Positions 28,853 through 41,067 of a stretch of 64,000 nucleotides of DNA are shown in pieces. Numbering within the stretch: position 1 is the first letter of the stretch; every line of letters starts with the position of its first letter. The position numbers and the translations under genes were made by a program. The stretch covers positions 34,047,841-34,111,840 of the forward strand of contig JBCNJP010000027.1 of NCBI GenBank assembly GCA_039602395.1. Reading direction: 5' to 3'. Below the pieces are notes generated by a model. That model saw only the letters and a program-made list of their open reading frames with translations, did not search any database and was not told the origin of the DNA. This DNA is from Deinandra increscens subsp. villosa (Eukaryota > Streptophyta > Magnoliopsida > Asterales > Asteraceae).

Positions 28853-29760
28853 CGGTGATTATCGATAACAAGTAGGACAAAATGACCGTCGAGCAATCCA
28901 ATCCGCCACCAGAATTCGATCGCTGCAATGAATATAATCTCGAAAGTCCGGTTGATTCGTTGAGGTTTTCGAGAGAGAATGATCACATCACCAATTGGGG
29001 TTTTCTGTGTGCGGTTTTTGGTTCCTACTCATCCACATCTCCAATTCTCTCACTTCACCATTTTCATGTGATATTAAATTAGCCATAGTATGTATATGGT
29101 CCCTACACTACTCCAAATTGTCTGTTTAGTCCCTCATTATTGACAAAAATATATATATATACAATTATTATTAGGCCATTTATATTTGTAGTGTGGAACT
29201 TTTGGAACTTAAAAGTTTAAAAGTTCCTTACGCAGACAATGAAAGTGAAAAAGTGGTATAGTGAACATTGCTTTTATGTAGAAATATAATTACTATTTGA
29301 TTATTAATTTTCATTTTTATATATTATTATTAATAATTAATATATTAAAAAACATATTGTTAAATAAATCATTTTATCAAATAAAATTAAAACATTACAT
29401 AAATTCTTGGTGGTTGCTTGATGCTTCTAAGTGTCGTATTGGCTTCGCTACCCCATCGTTGCCCAACAACAACCATAGGTATAAATTTTTAGTGGTTGTT
29501 GAAGGCGACGATGGTTGGTTTCATTGGTTAGAAACCCCATATATGTAAAATTACAACAGAATGTTGGACGTGTTGGTGTGTTGTTCTAATTGTTTGTTTT
29601 AGGATTTTGCTATGTTTATCAGTAGCGATTGTGATGGTCTTTGGTTGTTTCATTGGCTTTTCAGTGGCTATTTGATTTTAATATTTGGTGTAACAAGGTG
29701 GATTTTATATTTCTGATGCACTCGGTACAACTTAATGTTGCATGGTATGTCTTTTGTCTC
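28853..29760. other. PYL upstream region and AT-rich intergenic
   Basis: The first 200 bp are the probable 5'UTR and promoter of the receptor gene. The rest is AT-rich with no supported frame. Confidence 0.4.
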
Positions 29761-29763
29761 TAA

Positions 29764-30310
29764 CAAGTGGGTCGACCCGCGCTTCGTGGCGGAGTCGGAC
29801 CGTTTTAGAAAGTCGTTTAGCAAAATGACTAAAGATAAGTGTCGTGTGAAACTAACGTCGATAAAATTTTAAAATCAATAAAATATCCTTACATAACCCA
29901 ATTCAAAAAACAAAATAGAAATCTTGTCTACAACAGTGGATAACTTTTTAAGTTTTTCATAAATGAGTTCCATACTACCGAGCGCTCCTCCGACCAAAAA
30001 TTAACAATTAAACGACGGATTTGAAGACGATTACCTGTTCAAATATAACTGAAATAACACGCACTCCCTAATCTGAGAGTATATGTAGGCGATGTCAGCC
30101 TCCTCGTCGGTAAACTGTTCAAGGAGGTCGGAAGACTCCGATTCGAGGGCGGAGGAAGCAATGGAGGTGATTTTGCAAGTAATATCGGGTTGTTGGTACG
30201 TATCTTAAGAAAAAACCTGCAACATGGAGTCGAACCGTTTTAAAAAGTCGTTTAGCAAAACGATTAAAGATAAGTGTCATGTGAAAATAATATCGATAGC
30301 ACATATAAAT
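29764..30310. repeat. Direct repeat pair flanking an exon-like block
   Basis: 29785-29870 and 30228-30305 share GTCGTTTAGCAAAA, TAAAGATAAGTGTC and GTGAAA...TCGATA. Between them, at 30060-30195, lies a GC-richer minus-strand block open for about 50 codons (KITSIASSALESESSDLL, then EQFTDEEADIAYIYSQIREC). An acceptor-like TTTTCTTAAG precedes it. The protein is not recognised. Confidence 0.4.
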
Positions 30311-30359
30311 TTTGTTCCAACAAAGGAAGTAAATGTTAATAAATGATGTACCTGCCATT

Positions 30360-32800
30360 GGGTTATAAAATTAACAAATAAAAAAAATGTAAAATCACAA
30401 TATACCATGACATGGACAATATATGGCTGCAATATATTTCCCCTTACGTTAAAAAAAAGACACAATGATCCAAAATCAGTTTTTCTCATCAATTCATGGC
30501 TTGTATTTATGAAATAGACATGAGTGTACCTCCTCAATCTTTATGCAAATACACAATAATCTAAATTTTGATGTCAAACCTCATTAATCTAGCATCATTA
30601 ATTTCATAAAAAGATCGTGATATTAATATGAAGGTAGCAAAAATGTCACCGTGCTGCAAATATGGAAGGTATTCACATATCCAACATACTTAGAACCTAT
30701 AAATAAGCAATGGAAGCTTGCAACAAACACATACGCACTTGTGACCACTCAGTATCAGACTTGAACCAATCAAAAAATCATCTTTTATGCTAGTCTCTTT
30801 TCCATAATCTTCTGTTTTTGATGTACTTTTCACATCAGTTTTATTTATCACATTTACAAAACAAAGTACTATAGTGAATTCGATAGGAATTAAGTTTATT
30901 AGGAAAAAGAGAGTACGATATATAAAAGTTAGAAACAACACCAACCTTAGAAATTTTCTGTTCCCAAAAGCATCGAAATCGACCAAAAGCCATTGTGGTT
31001 GTTTCTTAGACGTGTACTACTGTTGAACACTTCTAGTTTTCCGCCCCTAGTGAGTAACCTCATCTTAAAACTGTTGAATCAAGACCTATTGGAGTTGGAT
31101 TTTTGAAAAACAAAAGCCATGTTCCTTTGTCATTTATCTGATAAGATATAAAATCAGTTTTTTGCATCTCTATGTTAGACCAAAATAAGATCAAAATAAA
31201 ATTAAAAAATGCAACTAAACTTCGGAAGCAAACTGGAAAAAAAAAATTAATAACCTTGACATCAGCTTCCGTTGACACTTGCAGCAACACTGAAAACCAA
31301 CAATACTTGCATCAAATAGATGAATACACAAACAAATTTACCTGTAATGAGGAGCGGAGCTTCAACTCTAGAAATAGTCATGATTGTTAAAGAAACTTTA
31401 ACGTCCAATTAGGAATCCATCCCTTAGGGTTTGCGTGAGGGATCACATTGCCTCTGCTAGTAGCCACCCTCGACATTGTCAAGTAGCCAAGTAGTCATCA
31501 ATAGGTTGGGACTGCCTCTACTTAGTCATGTCTAGAGCCAACTAGGTCAACCATCAATAAGAACACAACCGTTCACAAGCCTATAACTATTTAGGACCAC
31601 CCATATCCTAACCCTTCGACCAGTGGTGAGTTGAGTCACCAATAACCCGGGACTTGACCTATGGTACCTCAAAACCAACAAACTTGTCAGCACTTCATCA
31701 TGGAACAATAGTAATCGCGTAAGGAGTGTCTATAACCCTTATTGTGAACCCGTCCATAGGAATTAAGTCGTCTTGTCTTAGAACCCTAATTCATCATAAG
31801 TGAGAAGGCGCAAACATAACCGATGCATCGATTGAACCAGGGTGGAGGAGTCAATGGCTAAGCGATCCTCTCTCAGTATTTGATTTTCAAAACAACTTTT
31901 AGTTACTTTTTTAGTTAATCGTTTTCACAATTCATTCTCAAATTAAACAAATAAAACCCAGTCGGATTATTAAACGACTGATCTAAACCAAAATGTATCC
32001 ACAGTTCGAAAACTCAGTATTTAGTATTTACCCATATTGTGCTATGCATGACAGGTAGGCTTGCCTTAATATGTCGGTGTAGTCCCTAGATGGATAACCA
32101 TCTTATAAATTTAAAACCTAATAGTGAAACCTTTCCACACGTCATTCCGCTTATAAACAACCTAACAAATATATTTGATCTTCATCACATTTGGAATTGC
32201 ATGTTGCTCTTCATATTTATTAGAGTAAATTACCTTAGATAGTCTTCGTGGTTTGTACAATGTTCACCACTCACTTTATAATACTTTTGATTCTTAGGTA
32301 TAAACTAAGAATATTTAACATAGAAATTAAACACGTGTTAAACATATGTGGTTAAAAAATTTATACCTTAAAAAAATAAAAAAAATCCTTACATATCAAA
32401 TACGTGTCTAGTTTTCTTGTTAAAAATTAATAGAGTTTGACCAACATATCAAAACTTTTATAAGGTATCAGAGAGTGAGATCAACCACTTGGATTGTAGT
32501 CTAGTAGTAATCTAGTAGTAAGATGCAATATCCTTTTTACATATAAGGTTTAAAACTTAAAAGTTATGTAAATTAATATGCAATCTAGTCATTAAAAAAA
32601 TCAAGAGTGAGACCAACCAAAACAATAATAAATAGTCTTATAAAAAATCAAGAGTGAGACCAACCAAAGACAATAACGAATAATCTTACAAATATGTGGA
32701 CCACATATAATTTTTATTAAAAATCATATGACTATCCAATTAATAACTCTATTTTTCATTAGGCAAATAAAAATGGTCTATGTAGGATTTGGTGTAGCTA
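30360..32800. other. Long intergenic stretch, no supported gene
   Basis: AT-rich. A compositionally distinct block at 31385-31870 has more GC and many short stop-broken frames; it looks like old LTR or internal repeat sequence but I cannot place it. 32225-32480 has a weak inverted repeat (CACTCACTTTATAA against TTATAAGGTATCAGAGAGTG). Confidence 0.35.
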
Positions 32801-34292
32801 AGACCATGAGTACCAGGGCGTTAAAGCCCCTGTGATGTTTCAATAACGCCAATAACACCTTCTCATTGGGATGTTTTCGAATCTTGTTTTCGGTTGTTGT
32901 GTGGTTGACCTCACGTAGGTGCTAAGAGGTTTTTTTTTTTCTCCACAACTTAAATAGTTATGCCTTATTTTCTTCTTTTAATTAAAATCTTAAATTCACA
33001 CAACAATCATTCATATTATCATTAATCCACTACACACATTTTTCACTATGATACCACTACTTACATGGCAATCATTTTCTCATCACACAACTACAGATAA
33101 CTTAAGGACATATGTAATGCCCTTCAAGTGTGGCTGAGCATTGAAGAAGTTAACACCGTGCTCCATCGTGGGGAGGGTGTTGACATTTATTGTTATGGTA
33201 GAATGGATGTTCCTCTTTAAACCCACTTCATCAATGAGTAACACATTGTCACGTCATTTCACTCATTCTCAAATTGACGATCTCAAATTGATGACCTCTT
33301 CTACCAGTAGTCACTGGACTACTTATGGGTGTCTTTGAGAGTGTATAGGGTGGACGACCACACAAAGCATATGTTTTAAAGAGTACATAAAAAAATCATT
33401 CTTTATATATCTTATGTTATTTAACATTTTCTTAAGTTCAAACTCATATTTAAACTAATTAAATAAAGAATTATATAACAACATTCACAAGTTCAATAAA
33501 TAATAAGAGATAATGTCTTTTTAGTGAACCGACATACGGTGTACAAAAACAGTTAAAAATGTTATATTAACTAATAACTCGAAATAAATATATTTGGGTA
33601 TGATATTAATCAAATTATGGGTCCGTCATTTAAAAGAAATAAATTATATTTTACTTTTACAATTAAAAAGTTAAAACCCTAAATTATAAACTCAAGTTCA
33701 CGAAACTTAGATGACAATGAAAAGTTGTTGTTCGAAAAATTGAAATTTAAGAAAAATTAAAGTTTGAGATTGTGATTCATTCAATTTTTTTAGTTTTTGA
33801 GTTTGTTTTAAATACTTTCACTTCATATTGAATATCTAAATATGGATATAGATAATAGATTACATGCGTGATTAAATTGGTAATAAAAACTTGATCGATA
33901 ATTATATTAATCGGTTTGTTTATTTTTATAACAATTCTTACTGATCCTTAAAAAATTATATATAAAATTATATTTTTTAAACTTGCACCGGACAACGATT
34001 TCAGACGCCGCTTTGACTACTACATAGCGTGAAGCCGTTGTTAATCGCACAAGTTCCACTTCTTAACAAGGGTGATACGAACAAGTACCAAAAGAAACAA
34101 AGGGTGAGAAATGAAAAAGGTGAGAAATGGAGGGGTGAAAGTAAAAAATAGGAGTTATGAGAACAAAGTGATTCGATTGGCTAAAAGGAGAAGTTAAAAG
34201 CATGGTTGGACTTTTCTGGCAAATACGTTTCATTTGGCCCTTCTCTCTCTCTCTTTCCACTTTAAGTTTTCTTTTTCGTTTTTAATTCAGTG
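32801..34292. other. Intergenic; possible eroded element at 32805-33345
   Basis: TAAGACCATGAGTACCAGGG at 32800 and ACTACTTATGGGTGTCTTT near 33330 are weakly inverted, but no TSD is clear. 33350-33960 is AT-rich. 34210-34290 is CT-rich, like a 5'UTR, directly beside the Harbinger insertion. Confidence 0.3.
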
Positions 34293-34295
34293 TTA

Positions 34296-36230
34296 GGCTA
34301 AACGTAGTGGGGCGTTTTTGGGCTCCATAACGCCCCATAACGCCCCATATAACGCCCCGGCCCACTACGCCCGGGCGTTATGGGGCGTTATGGAGCCCAA
34401 ATTCGCCCGGGGCGTCAGCGTGATAACGCCGGAGAAAAGGAAAAAGTCAAAAAATTTAGCCGTTGAACGGCTATATATCCGTTAACTTTTTTTTTTTTTT
34501 TAAAAATTTAATTTAAACACCTTTTTCACTATAAATACCCCACATATTTTATAAACTTTCACACACCACACCAACTCAATTCTCTTCTACTTCATCTATT
34601 TTCTTTTAAAAATGTTTCCCAACCAACCCAACAACCAACCCAACTCTCGACCTAATACCGGGGAGAACGAACCCGATCAAAACCTTTGGCAAATGTTTAT
34701 GAACATGCCTCCCCCTCAATACCCGCCAATGAACCCCGCCACTCAACCTTTCCCGAACCAATTCTCAAGCATGAACCTTTACTCTCAAGGTTTTTCCCAA
34801 TTCTCCCAACCACAATTTGGAGGTTATCCACCTCAACCATTTCAATCTTCTCCAACCCCACGACCTTCTCCAACCTCGCGACAAACTCCAACCCCTCGAG
34901 CATCCAACCCCGAACCAATTCTTCAAGATGAGGATGATGAAATCGTCCAAGAAACACAAGAGGTCGGTGCATCACAACCAAAACAAAGGAGAGGAAAGAG
35001 CAAACGATCTCACAAAAAAAAGGAGGCCGACGCGAGAACGACGAAGGAGATACAATTTTGGAGCGACGACGAGTGTTACGCTCTTTGTCGAGCTTACATT
35101 GAAGCTTCGGAGAACCCGACAAAAGGTTTTTTTTTTAACTAAAAGTTATATTTTTTTAAAAAAAATAATTTTTTTTTTACTAACTTTTGTCTCTTTTTTT
35201 TTTAGCAAACAATCAAGATGCGAGAGAATTTTGGGACGAGATTCGGTCCAAGTTTTTCACCTTGATGGGGAAGGGGGAATACCGAAACCCGGATTCGTTG
35301 TCGTCCAAATGGAGAGAAATAAACAAAAAATGTCAAGCTTTCTCAACTTACTATGATCGGTCCAGATCAAATTGGCCGAGTGGTGCGAACGACGCCGACA
35401 TTTACGATAGGGCGGTGATCGAATATGGAGCGGAGCGTGGTCACTTCACTCTCAAAAGGTGTTGGTCGTTTCTCTACCAAAGCGAGAAGTGGAGATCGAA
35501 AGCGGATATAACAACACGTCAAACCCGAAAAAGCAAGAAATCCAAGACGTCGTCTTCCGCCGATCCCGAGTCGTTTGACTCCACCGCTCGAACATTCGAT
35601 ATTAATTTGAATGATTCGGACAATGATGATGAGGATGATGCTCCGACTCCACCCGTGGAGACTACTAGTGGGAGGCCAAGAGGTCGAGATTTCGCGAGGG
35701 CTAACCGTGGAAAGGCTCCGGTCACCGAATTGCAAGCGGTGATGGCCGAGAGTATTCAAGATCTTGCACGGTCGAAGAAAAAGCAAGTCGAGCAAATCGA
35801 CGATTATCAACTCGACAAGGATCTCGAGTTCCTCGCCCAAAAACCGCCTGAAAACGCCGATCCGGTTTACCTCGCCCTCCATCAGAAAAAGATGGAACGA
35901 ATCAAAAAGAAATGGAAGTTGTAATTTTTTTTTCTTAAATTAGTTGTAATTTTTATTTTTATTAAGTTGTATTTTTTTTTTAAATTAGTTGTAATTTTTA
36001 TTTTAATTAAGTTGTAATCTTTTATTTTTAATTAGTTGAAATTTTTATTTTAATTAAAATAGTTTAAATACAATAAAAAATAAAGAAATATTAAGTAATG
36101 ATGGTGGGGCTTTATGGGGCTTTATCCACTACACCATAAAGCCCCATAAAGCCCCTTGCCCAGTCAGCGTCCACATGGCGCATAATGCCCCTTGTGGGGC
36201 TTTATGGGGCTTTATCCATTACACATAGCC
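34296..36230 (+). mobile_element. PIF/Harbinger element carrying ORF1 only
   Basis: The TIRs are GGCTAAACGTAGTGG on the left and, inverted, GGCTATGTGTAATGG on the right, with TTA on both sides (34293-34295 and 36231-36233). Near the ends, GGGGCGTTATGG and GGGGCTTTATGG words are repeated many times. The element encodes the Myb/SANT-type ORF1 but no DDE transposase, so it needs one in trans. Confidence 0.9.
34612..35924 (+). CDS. Harbinger ORF1: SANT/Myb-like protein with NAM-associated C-terminal region
   Basis: Two exons (34612-35125 and 35206-35924; GT-AG) join to 410 residues. A TATA-like CTATAAATAC lies about 80 bp before the ATG, inside the element. The N-terminal third is low-complexity and rich in Pro, Gln and Asn. 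A basic patch (KQRRGKSKRSHKKK) is a possible nuclear signal. The SANT-like domain starts at WSDDECYALCRAYIEASENP and continues after the splice with FWDEIRSKFFTLMG and SSKWREINKKCQAFSTYYDR. A C-terminal helical region follows (VMAESIQDLARSKKKQVEQ to the KKWKL end), like the NAM-associated domain. Such proteins are often misnamed glutathione S-transferase T3-like. In PIF/Harbinger systems the ORF1 protein helps the transposase reach the nucleus and DNA; no transposase gene is present here. Confidence 0.85.
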
Positions 36231-36351
36231 TTAGCGACCGCACGGTGAGTTTCTACACCTTCTTTCGTCGTCTTCACTTCTTGATCCTTGTGTGCTTTTT
36301 GTCTTTTTCTTCCCCCATGTTTTGCACGAATCCAAACCTGATAAATTTTGG

Positions 36352-37478
36352 GTTATGTTAAGTACACCATGGTGTACTCAAGGTTAGGTACACCATGATA
36401 AAATCAAGGTGTAATAATTATAAGTGTGATCCTATGAACTTTGAGAATTGTGTTTGACAATTTTTTAATAAAGTTTATTTTTTCTCTCTCTTATTCTAAT
36501 TGGATAAAAACAAGTTTATATTTAAATACATCATTTGAAAAGGGTTAAAAAAGTTTTTTAAAAGGTTATAGATAATATATTTTGTTGTACATGATATTTT
36601 TTTAAAAAGGATTTTTTTAATTGTTTTTGTTAACTTTTTTATGAAATGTTCTTCGATATATAAATGTTTCTCAATAAATATGTTTCTCTACATATGTCTC
36701 TTATAAATGTTTTGTTTTGAAATGCTTTTTATAAATGTTTTATAACATGCCGTTCAAAAAAAGTTTTATAACATAACGTTTTAAACAAAATCTTTTATAA
36801 ATGTAATAAGAAAAAAGATTAAAAACCAAAGTGTTCTTAATACATTTAAAAATTTTAGACGTTTTCAATCAAATTTTTTTTAAAACCATGATGTTCTTAT
36901 AAACTTTTATAAAACTTCTACTTATAAACGTTTAAAGTAATAAATATTTTTTTTGAGAGATGTTTTAAACGTTCTTATAAACATTCTCTAAAACATTACG
37001 AATGTTTTCCTAAGTAAGATTTTCTATATCATTCAAAAAATGTTTTTGAGATCTAAATAAACCTTTTAAAAATTTATCTTAAAATGTGTTTAAAATTTGT
37101 GCTCAACGTATATGGATAACTTTTAGAGACATTAAAAAACTGTTTTGGGAAACAAAAACATTTTCTATCTAAAAAGCATTATATATGAAGTTAAAAATAT
37201 TTTTAGAAACAAAACTTTTATAAGAAAAATATTCAAATTATTATTTTTTAAAAACCTTATTTTTGACTTTTAAAAGCCAAATATTAAATACAAACTATTT
37301 TTTATCCAATATAAATAGGAGTGAGAAAAACAAAGACCTTTAAAAAACATCATTTAAGGACACCACACCACTCCATGTTAATCATTATTAGGTACACCAT
37401 AATATGCTAATCATTGTTAGGTACACCATGGTGTACCCAAGTTAGGTACACCATGGTGTCCCTAAGATTTCCCTAAAT
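36352..37478. mobile_element. Inverted-repeat element with TACACCATGGTGTA palindromes
   Basis: Left end GGGTTATGTTAAGTACACCA and inverted right end GGGAAATCTTAGGGACACCA form imperfect TIRs. Both lead into palindromic GTACACCATGGTGTAC words, about five copies in all. The flanks TAAATTTT and TAAATATT could be an 8-bp TSD with one mismatch. The interior is AT-rich with many TTATAAATGTTTT motifs. The superfamily is uncertain (hAT or MULE). Confidence 0.55.
36749..36762 (+). mobile_element. 14-bp retroposon stub with 12-bp TSD
   Basis: GCCGTTCAAAAAAA is bracketed by perfect 12-bp repeats GTTTTATAACAT (36737-36748 and 36763-36774). The insert equals the extreme 3' tail of the LINE and SINEs in this window. 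Confidence 0.65.
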
Positions 37479-37536
37479 ATTTGCTCATTTCCACCACATC
37501 GTATTAATTAAATTTACCAAAATATTTTCTTAGTAA

Positions 37537-38681
37537 GGCTGTCCGTAATGGGGCTCCATGGGGGCGCCATGGAGCCCCATAACGCCCCTATAGCGCCCAA
37601 TACCGCCCCCCGGGGCGCCATCTTAAAAAAAAAAGGGAAGAGCGCTATGAACATGGCGCCGGTGAAATTGTAATCTTTTAAATTTTCGACCGTTGACAAC
37701 GGTCAAAAAGCATTTAATTTTTTTTTTTTTTTTAACCTAATTTAAACACTATAAATTAACTCCCTCCATCCAATTTTTATACACACTCCTCTACCCATCT
37801 CTCACTTTTTATAAAATTCTCTCTACCTACAATCAAAATGTTTCCCCGTGGTGGACCTTCTTCAAACCCACGCTTCCAAGCCCCGCGACGAGCAAACGAT
37901 CCCGAGCAACAACCGCGTGACGATGGTTTGTTCGCGTATGTTGCGAACATGCCGCCCCCGCCACAATCCTTCCCATCTTTCCCTTATCAAAACTTCGGCT
38001 TCAACTCCTACTCGCAACAAAACTACGCCCCATTTCAAACGGGCCAAGGTTATCCACCGTTTCAAAATTTTCCATCTCCATCTCCTTCTCCTACCCCATC
38101 TTCCCGCCCGTCTTCACAAGAACCCATTCCGGTTTCCCCGGAGGAACCCGAGGCGGTTCCGGAGACGCAAGAGGAGGCGGCACCGGTTGGACCGAGAAAA
38201 CGGCGATCAAGTCAATGCCGTTAAAGCTCGGAAAAAAGAAAAAGCGTTGGAGAGGCTCATGCAACCGCTACCCGACGACGAACCCGCTCGTAGCCTCGCG
38301 TTGCAAATTCGAGCGGATATCATGAAAGAATATGGGCTTTAGATGTTTTTTTTTTTTTAATTGTCATGTTTTTTTTTTTCAAGAATGTAGGTTTGTTTTT
38401 TTTAATTTCCATGTTTGTTTTTTTTTTTTAGAATGTTGTAAGTTTGTTTTTTTAAAAAAAATCTTCTAGTTTTTATGTCTTGTTTTTTTTTAATTTTAGT
38501 TTTTAATATGTTTAATACTAAATTATATAAAAAATGATTAAATAAATAATTAGGTAATGATTGGTAGGGGGGTTATACATGGAGCCCCACTACACCACTT
38601 TTGCCATGGAGCCCCTTATGCTGACGTGGACGCCACATGGCGCATAATGCCCACAAGGGGCTCCATCCACTACACTTAGCC
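37537..38681 (+). mobile_element. PIF/Harbinger element with internally deleted ORF1
   Basis: TIRs GGCTGTCCGTAATGGGGC and, inverted, GGCTAAGTGTAGTGGATG; TSD TAA at 37534-37536 and 38682-38684. Its ends repeat GGGGCTCCATGG-type words, different from the GGGGCTTTATGG words of its neighbour at 34296. Confidence 0.9.
37838..38342 (+). pseudogene. Deleted Harbinger ORF1 remnant
   Basis: The N-terminal frame (MFPRGGPSSNPRF and Pro/Ser/Gln-rich sequence to about 38205) matches the style of the intact ORF1 at 34612. It then joins, through a deletion and frame change, to the last part of a NAM-associated C-terminus (KARKKEKALERLMQPLP to KEYGL). The SANT-like domain is gone. A TATA-like CTATAAATTA lies upstream at about 37749. 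Confidence 0.75.
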
Positions 38682-38684
38682 TAA

Positions 38685-39283
38685 AGAAGCAATGACACTA
38701 TTTTTAGTTAAAGAGCAATTTCTTCGATTATCTTCGTATTTATTTATAGGATTTAAGCTCATATTTCTTTGAAGATTTGAAGAGCACAATATTTACCGCA
38801 AAGTTGTCATCTTACAGACAATAATGACGGTATCTAAGAAATAAACATCTGCTAACTTTGTGTTAACAGAAACAGTAATACAAAGAATACAAGTAATATC
38901 TGGAATGATTGTGCATAAAACGTATGTAAGTGGCTTTTAAAGTGCGTTGTCAAATTTCAAGGCTCAACTCTAGATAGAAGAACTCTAGATAGAAGGTGGA
39001 AACTTTCTGTTTTATTTTTTTTTAATTCTATCTAAGAGTAATTTTATTCATGAATATATTTTGAACAACAATACATAGATTTTTAAGAAAATAAGAAAAA
39101 CACTATAATATATTATTTGTATGATTTAAATTTACCATTTTACCACGAGGTATTCCCTTTTAAGATTTTCATTCCTTAAAACCACCTAATTAAAATAGTT
39201 ACAAGAATTTGACCTCCTTTTTTTTAATAATCATCATTTTCCACCGGCAAAAGATAATAATGTACATGTATATATATATTTAA
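38685..39283. other. Intergenic, AT-rich
   Basis: No gene or defined element. A 17-base direct duplication (AACTCTAGATAGAAG twice near 38968) is present. Confidence 0.35.
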
Positions 39284-40227
39284 CTAGTTTTTGATACCCG
39301 TGCGACGCACGGGTGGTTTTAAAAAAAAAATCCAACAATTTAAATATTATAATAAATGTAATTCGATAATTGAAACCCGTGCATCGTACGGCGGTATTTA
39401 AAAAAAAAATCAAAACTAAAACGTACTAATGATTCTTTATATCATCTAAGATTTTTTTTTATTAGAAATATCCAGTTAAAAGTTTCAATGATTCTACAAT
39501 GAGCCACTTTCACTTCCTAGTAAAATAATAAAATGATATAAACATTAGTATAATCTCTAAAACTTAAGAGAATATTAAAGTTTGTATCATACTCTTCTTC
39601 AATTATAAAAACAAACACAAAAACAAAACCATTTGATTATAATCGTGCATTCGTGCATGAATAATCTAAGAGTAGTCATAAGCACCACTCAAAGACACCC
39701 TTATGATACATATATTTGGGAATTTGTGTAGCTAAACAATAAAAAAAATTATTGATATTAATTATATTGTTATATTTATTTAAGAAATAATTGTTTGTAA
39801 AAAATAATAAAATTAAGAATGCAATTATAACGATAATATCTCTATTAAAAATTCATAAGAATTAATTTAGTTGTTTAAAATTACAATATTTAAGGCTCAT
39901 TGGATTTAAAATTGACTTTTTTTTTCAACTCCAAATCCCTCATTTAGGATATATAATTCAATCTTTAAATGTGTTTGACTTTTTTTAAATATAATTAAAG
40001 ACGTAATTATACAGTTTGTAATTAGACTCTTTCTATTTTTGAATAATCATAACTATATTATGAAAGTCAAATTTCATTTATTGGAAAAAAATTGAGCGGG
40101 AAAACCACAAAATGGATTGTTGTGGTGATGCCATGTGGCATCCAATCTTTTCATATATATATTATATTATATTATATTATATTATATTATATATTATATA
40201 TATATGTTATATATTATATAGAATAGA
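39284..40227 (-). mobile_element. Non-autonomous Helitron
   Basis: On the minus strand it begins TCTATTCTATATAATATA and ends with a near-perfect hairpin (CCCGTGCG T CGCACGGG), then TATCAAAAACTAG. The CTAG end is followed by T and the start is preceded by A, the A-T target of Helitrons. There is no TIR or TSD, as expected, and no Rep/helicase. A (TATAT)n tract lies near its 5' end. Confidence 0.7.
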
Positions 40228-40436
40228 TAGATAGATTAATAAATGGCAAAAGATAATGATGTATACATTTAATAAATTGGCTAAACTCTACTACAATTCA
40301 TATGGTATCTACTTTGTAGAACGGGTATATCCGTATATACGAACTTGAAGTCCTATCACTATCACTTAATTAAAGAGATATAGACATTTGTGTCATTAAA
40401 ACAACGAGCCAACAGATAAAAGACTAGAGTTGCTTA

Positions 40437-40821
<385 letters not shown>

Positions 40822-41067
40822 TTACCTCATGTTAGACTATTTTTATATTATATAATAAAGAGTAAACTATGGTTTTACTCATTTGTTCTAATTTGCTTTT
40901 TTCATTTTATTAGTTAAATTTTTGCTTCAAAGGGACCATATTACTCTAAGTCTCTAACTCTGTAAAATATGATAGTTTAGTTGTTTTATCCAAAGCACAA
41001 GTTGTCAATGCATATTGTGAAATTTTCTTATACAAAATTTATTTGGACATTTTTTCATACTTCCGAT

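Noticed and set aside
34697..35122. Long minus-strand frame opposite Harbinger ORF1
   Set aside because: Shadow of the low-complexity, real plus-strand coding region.
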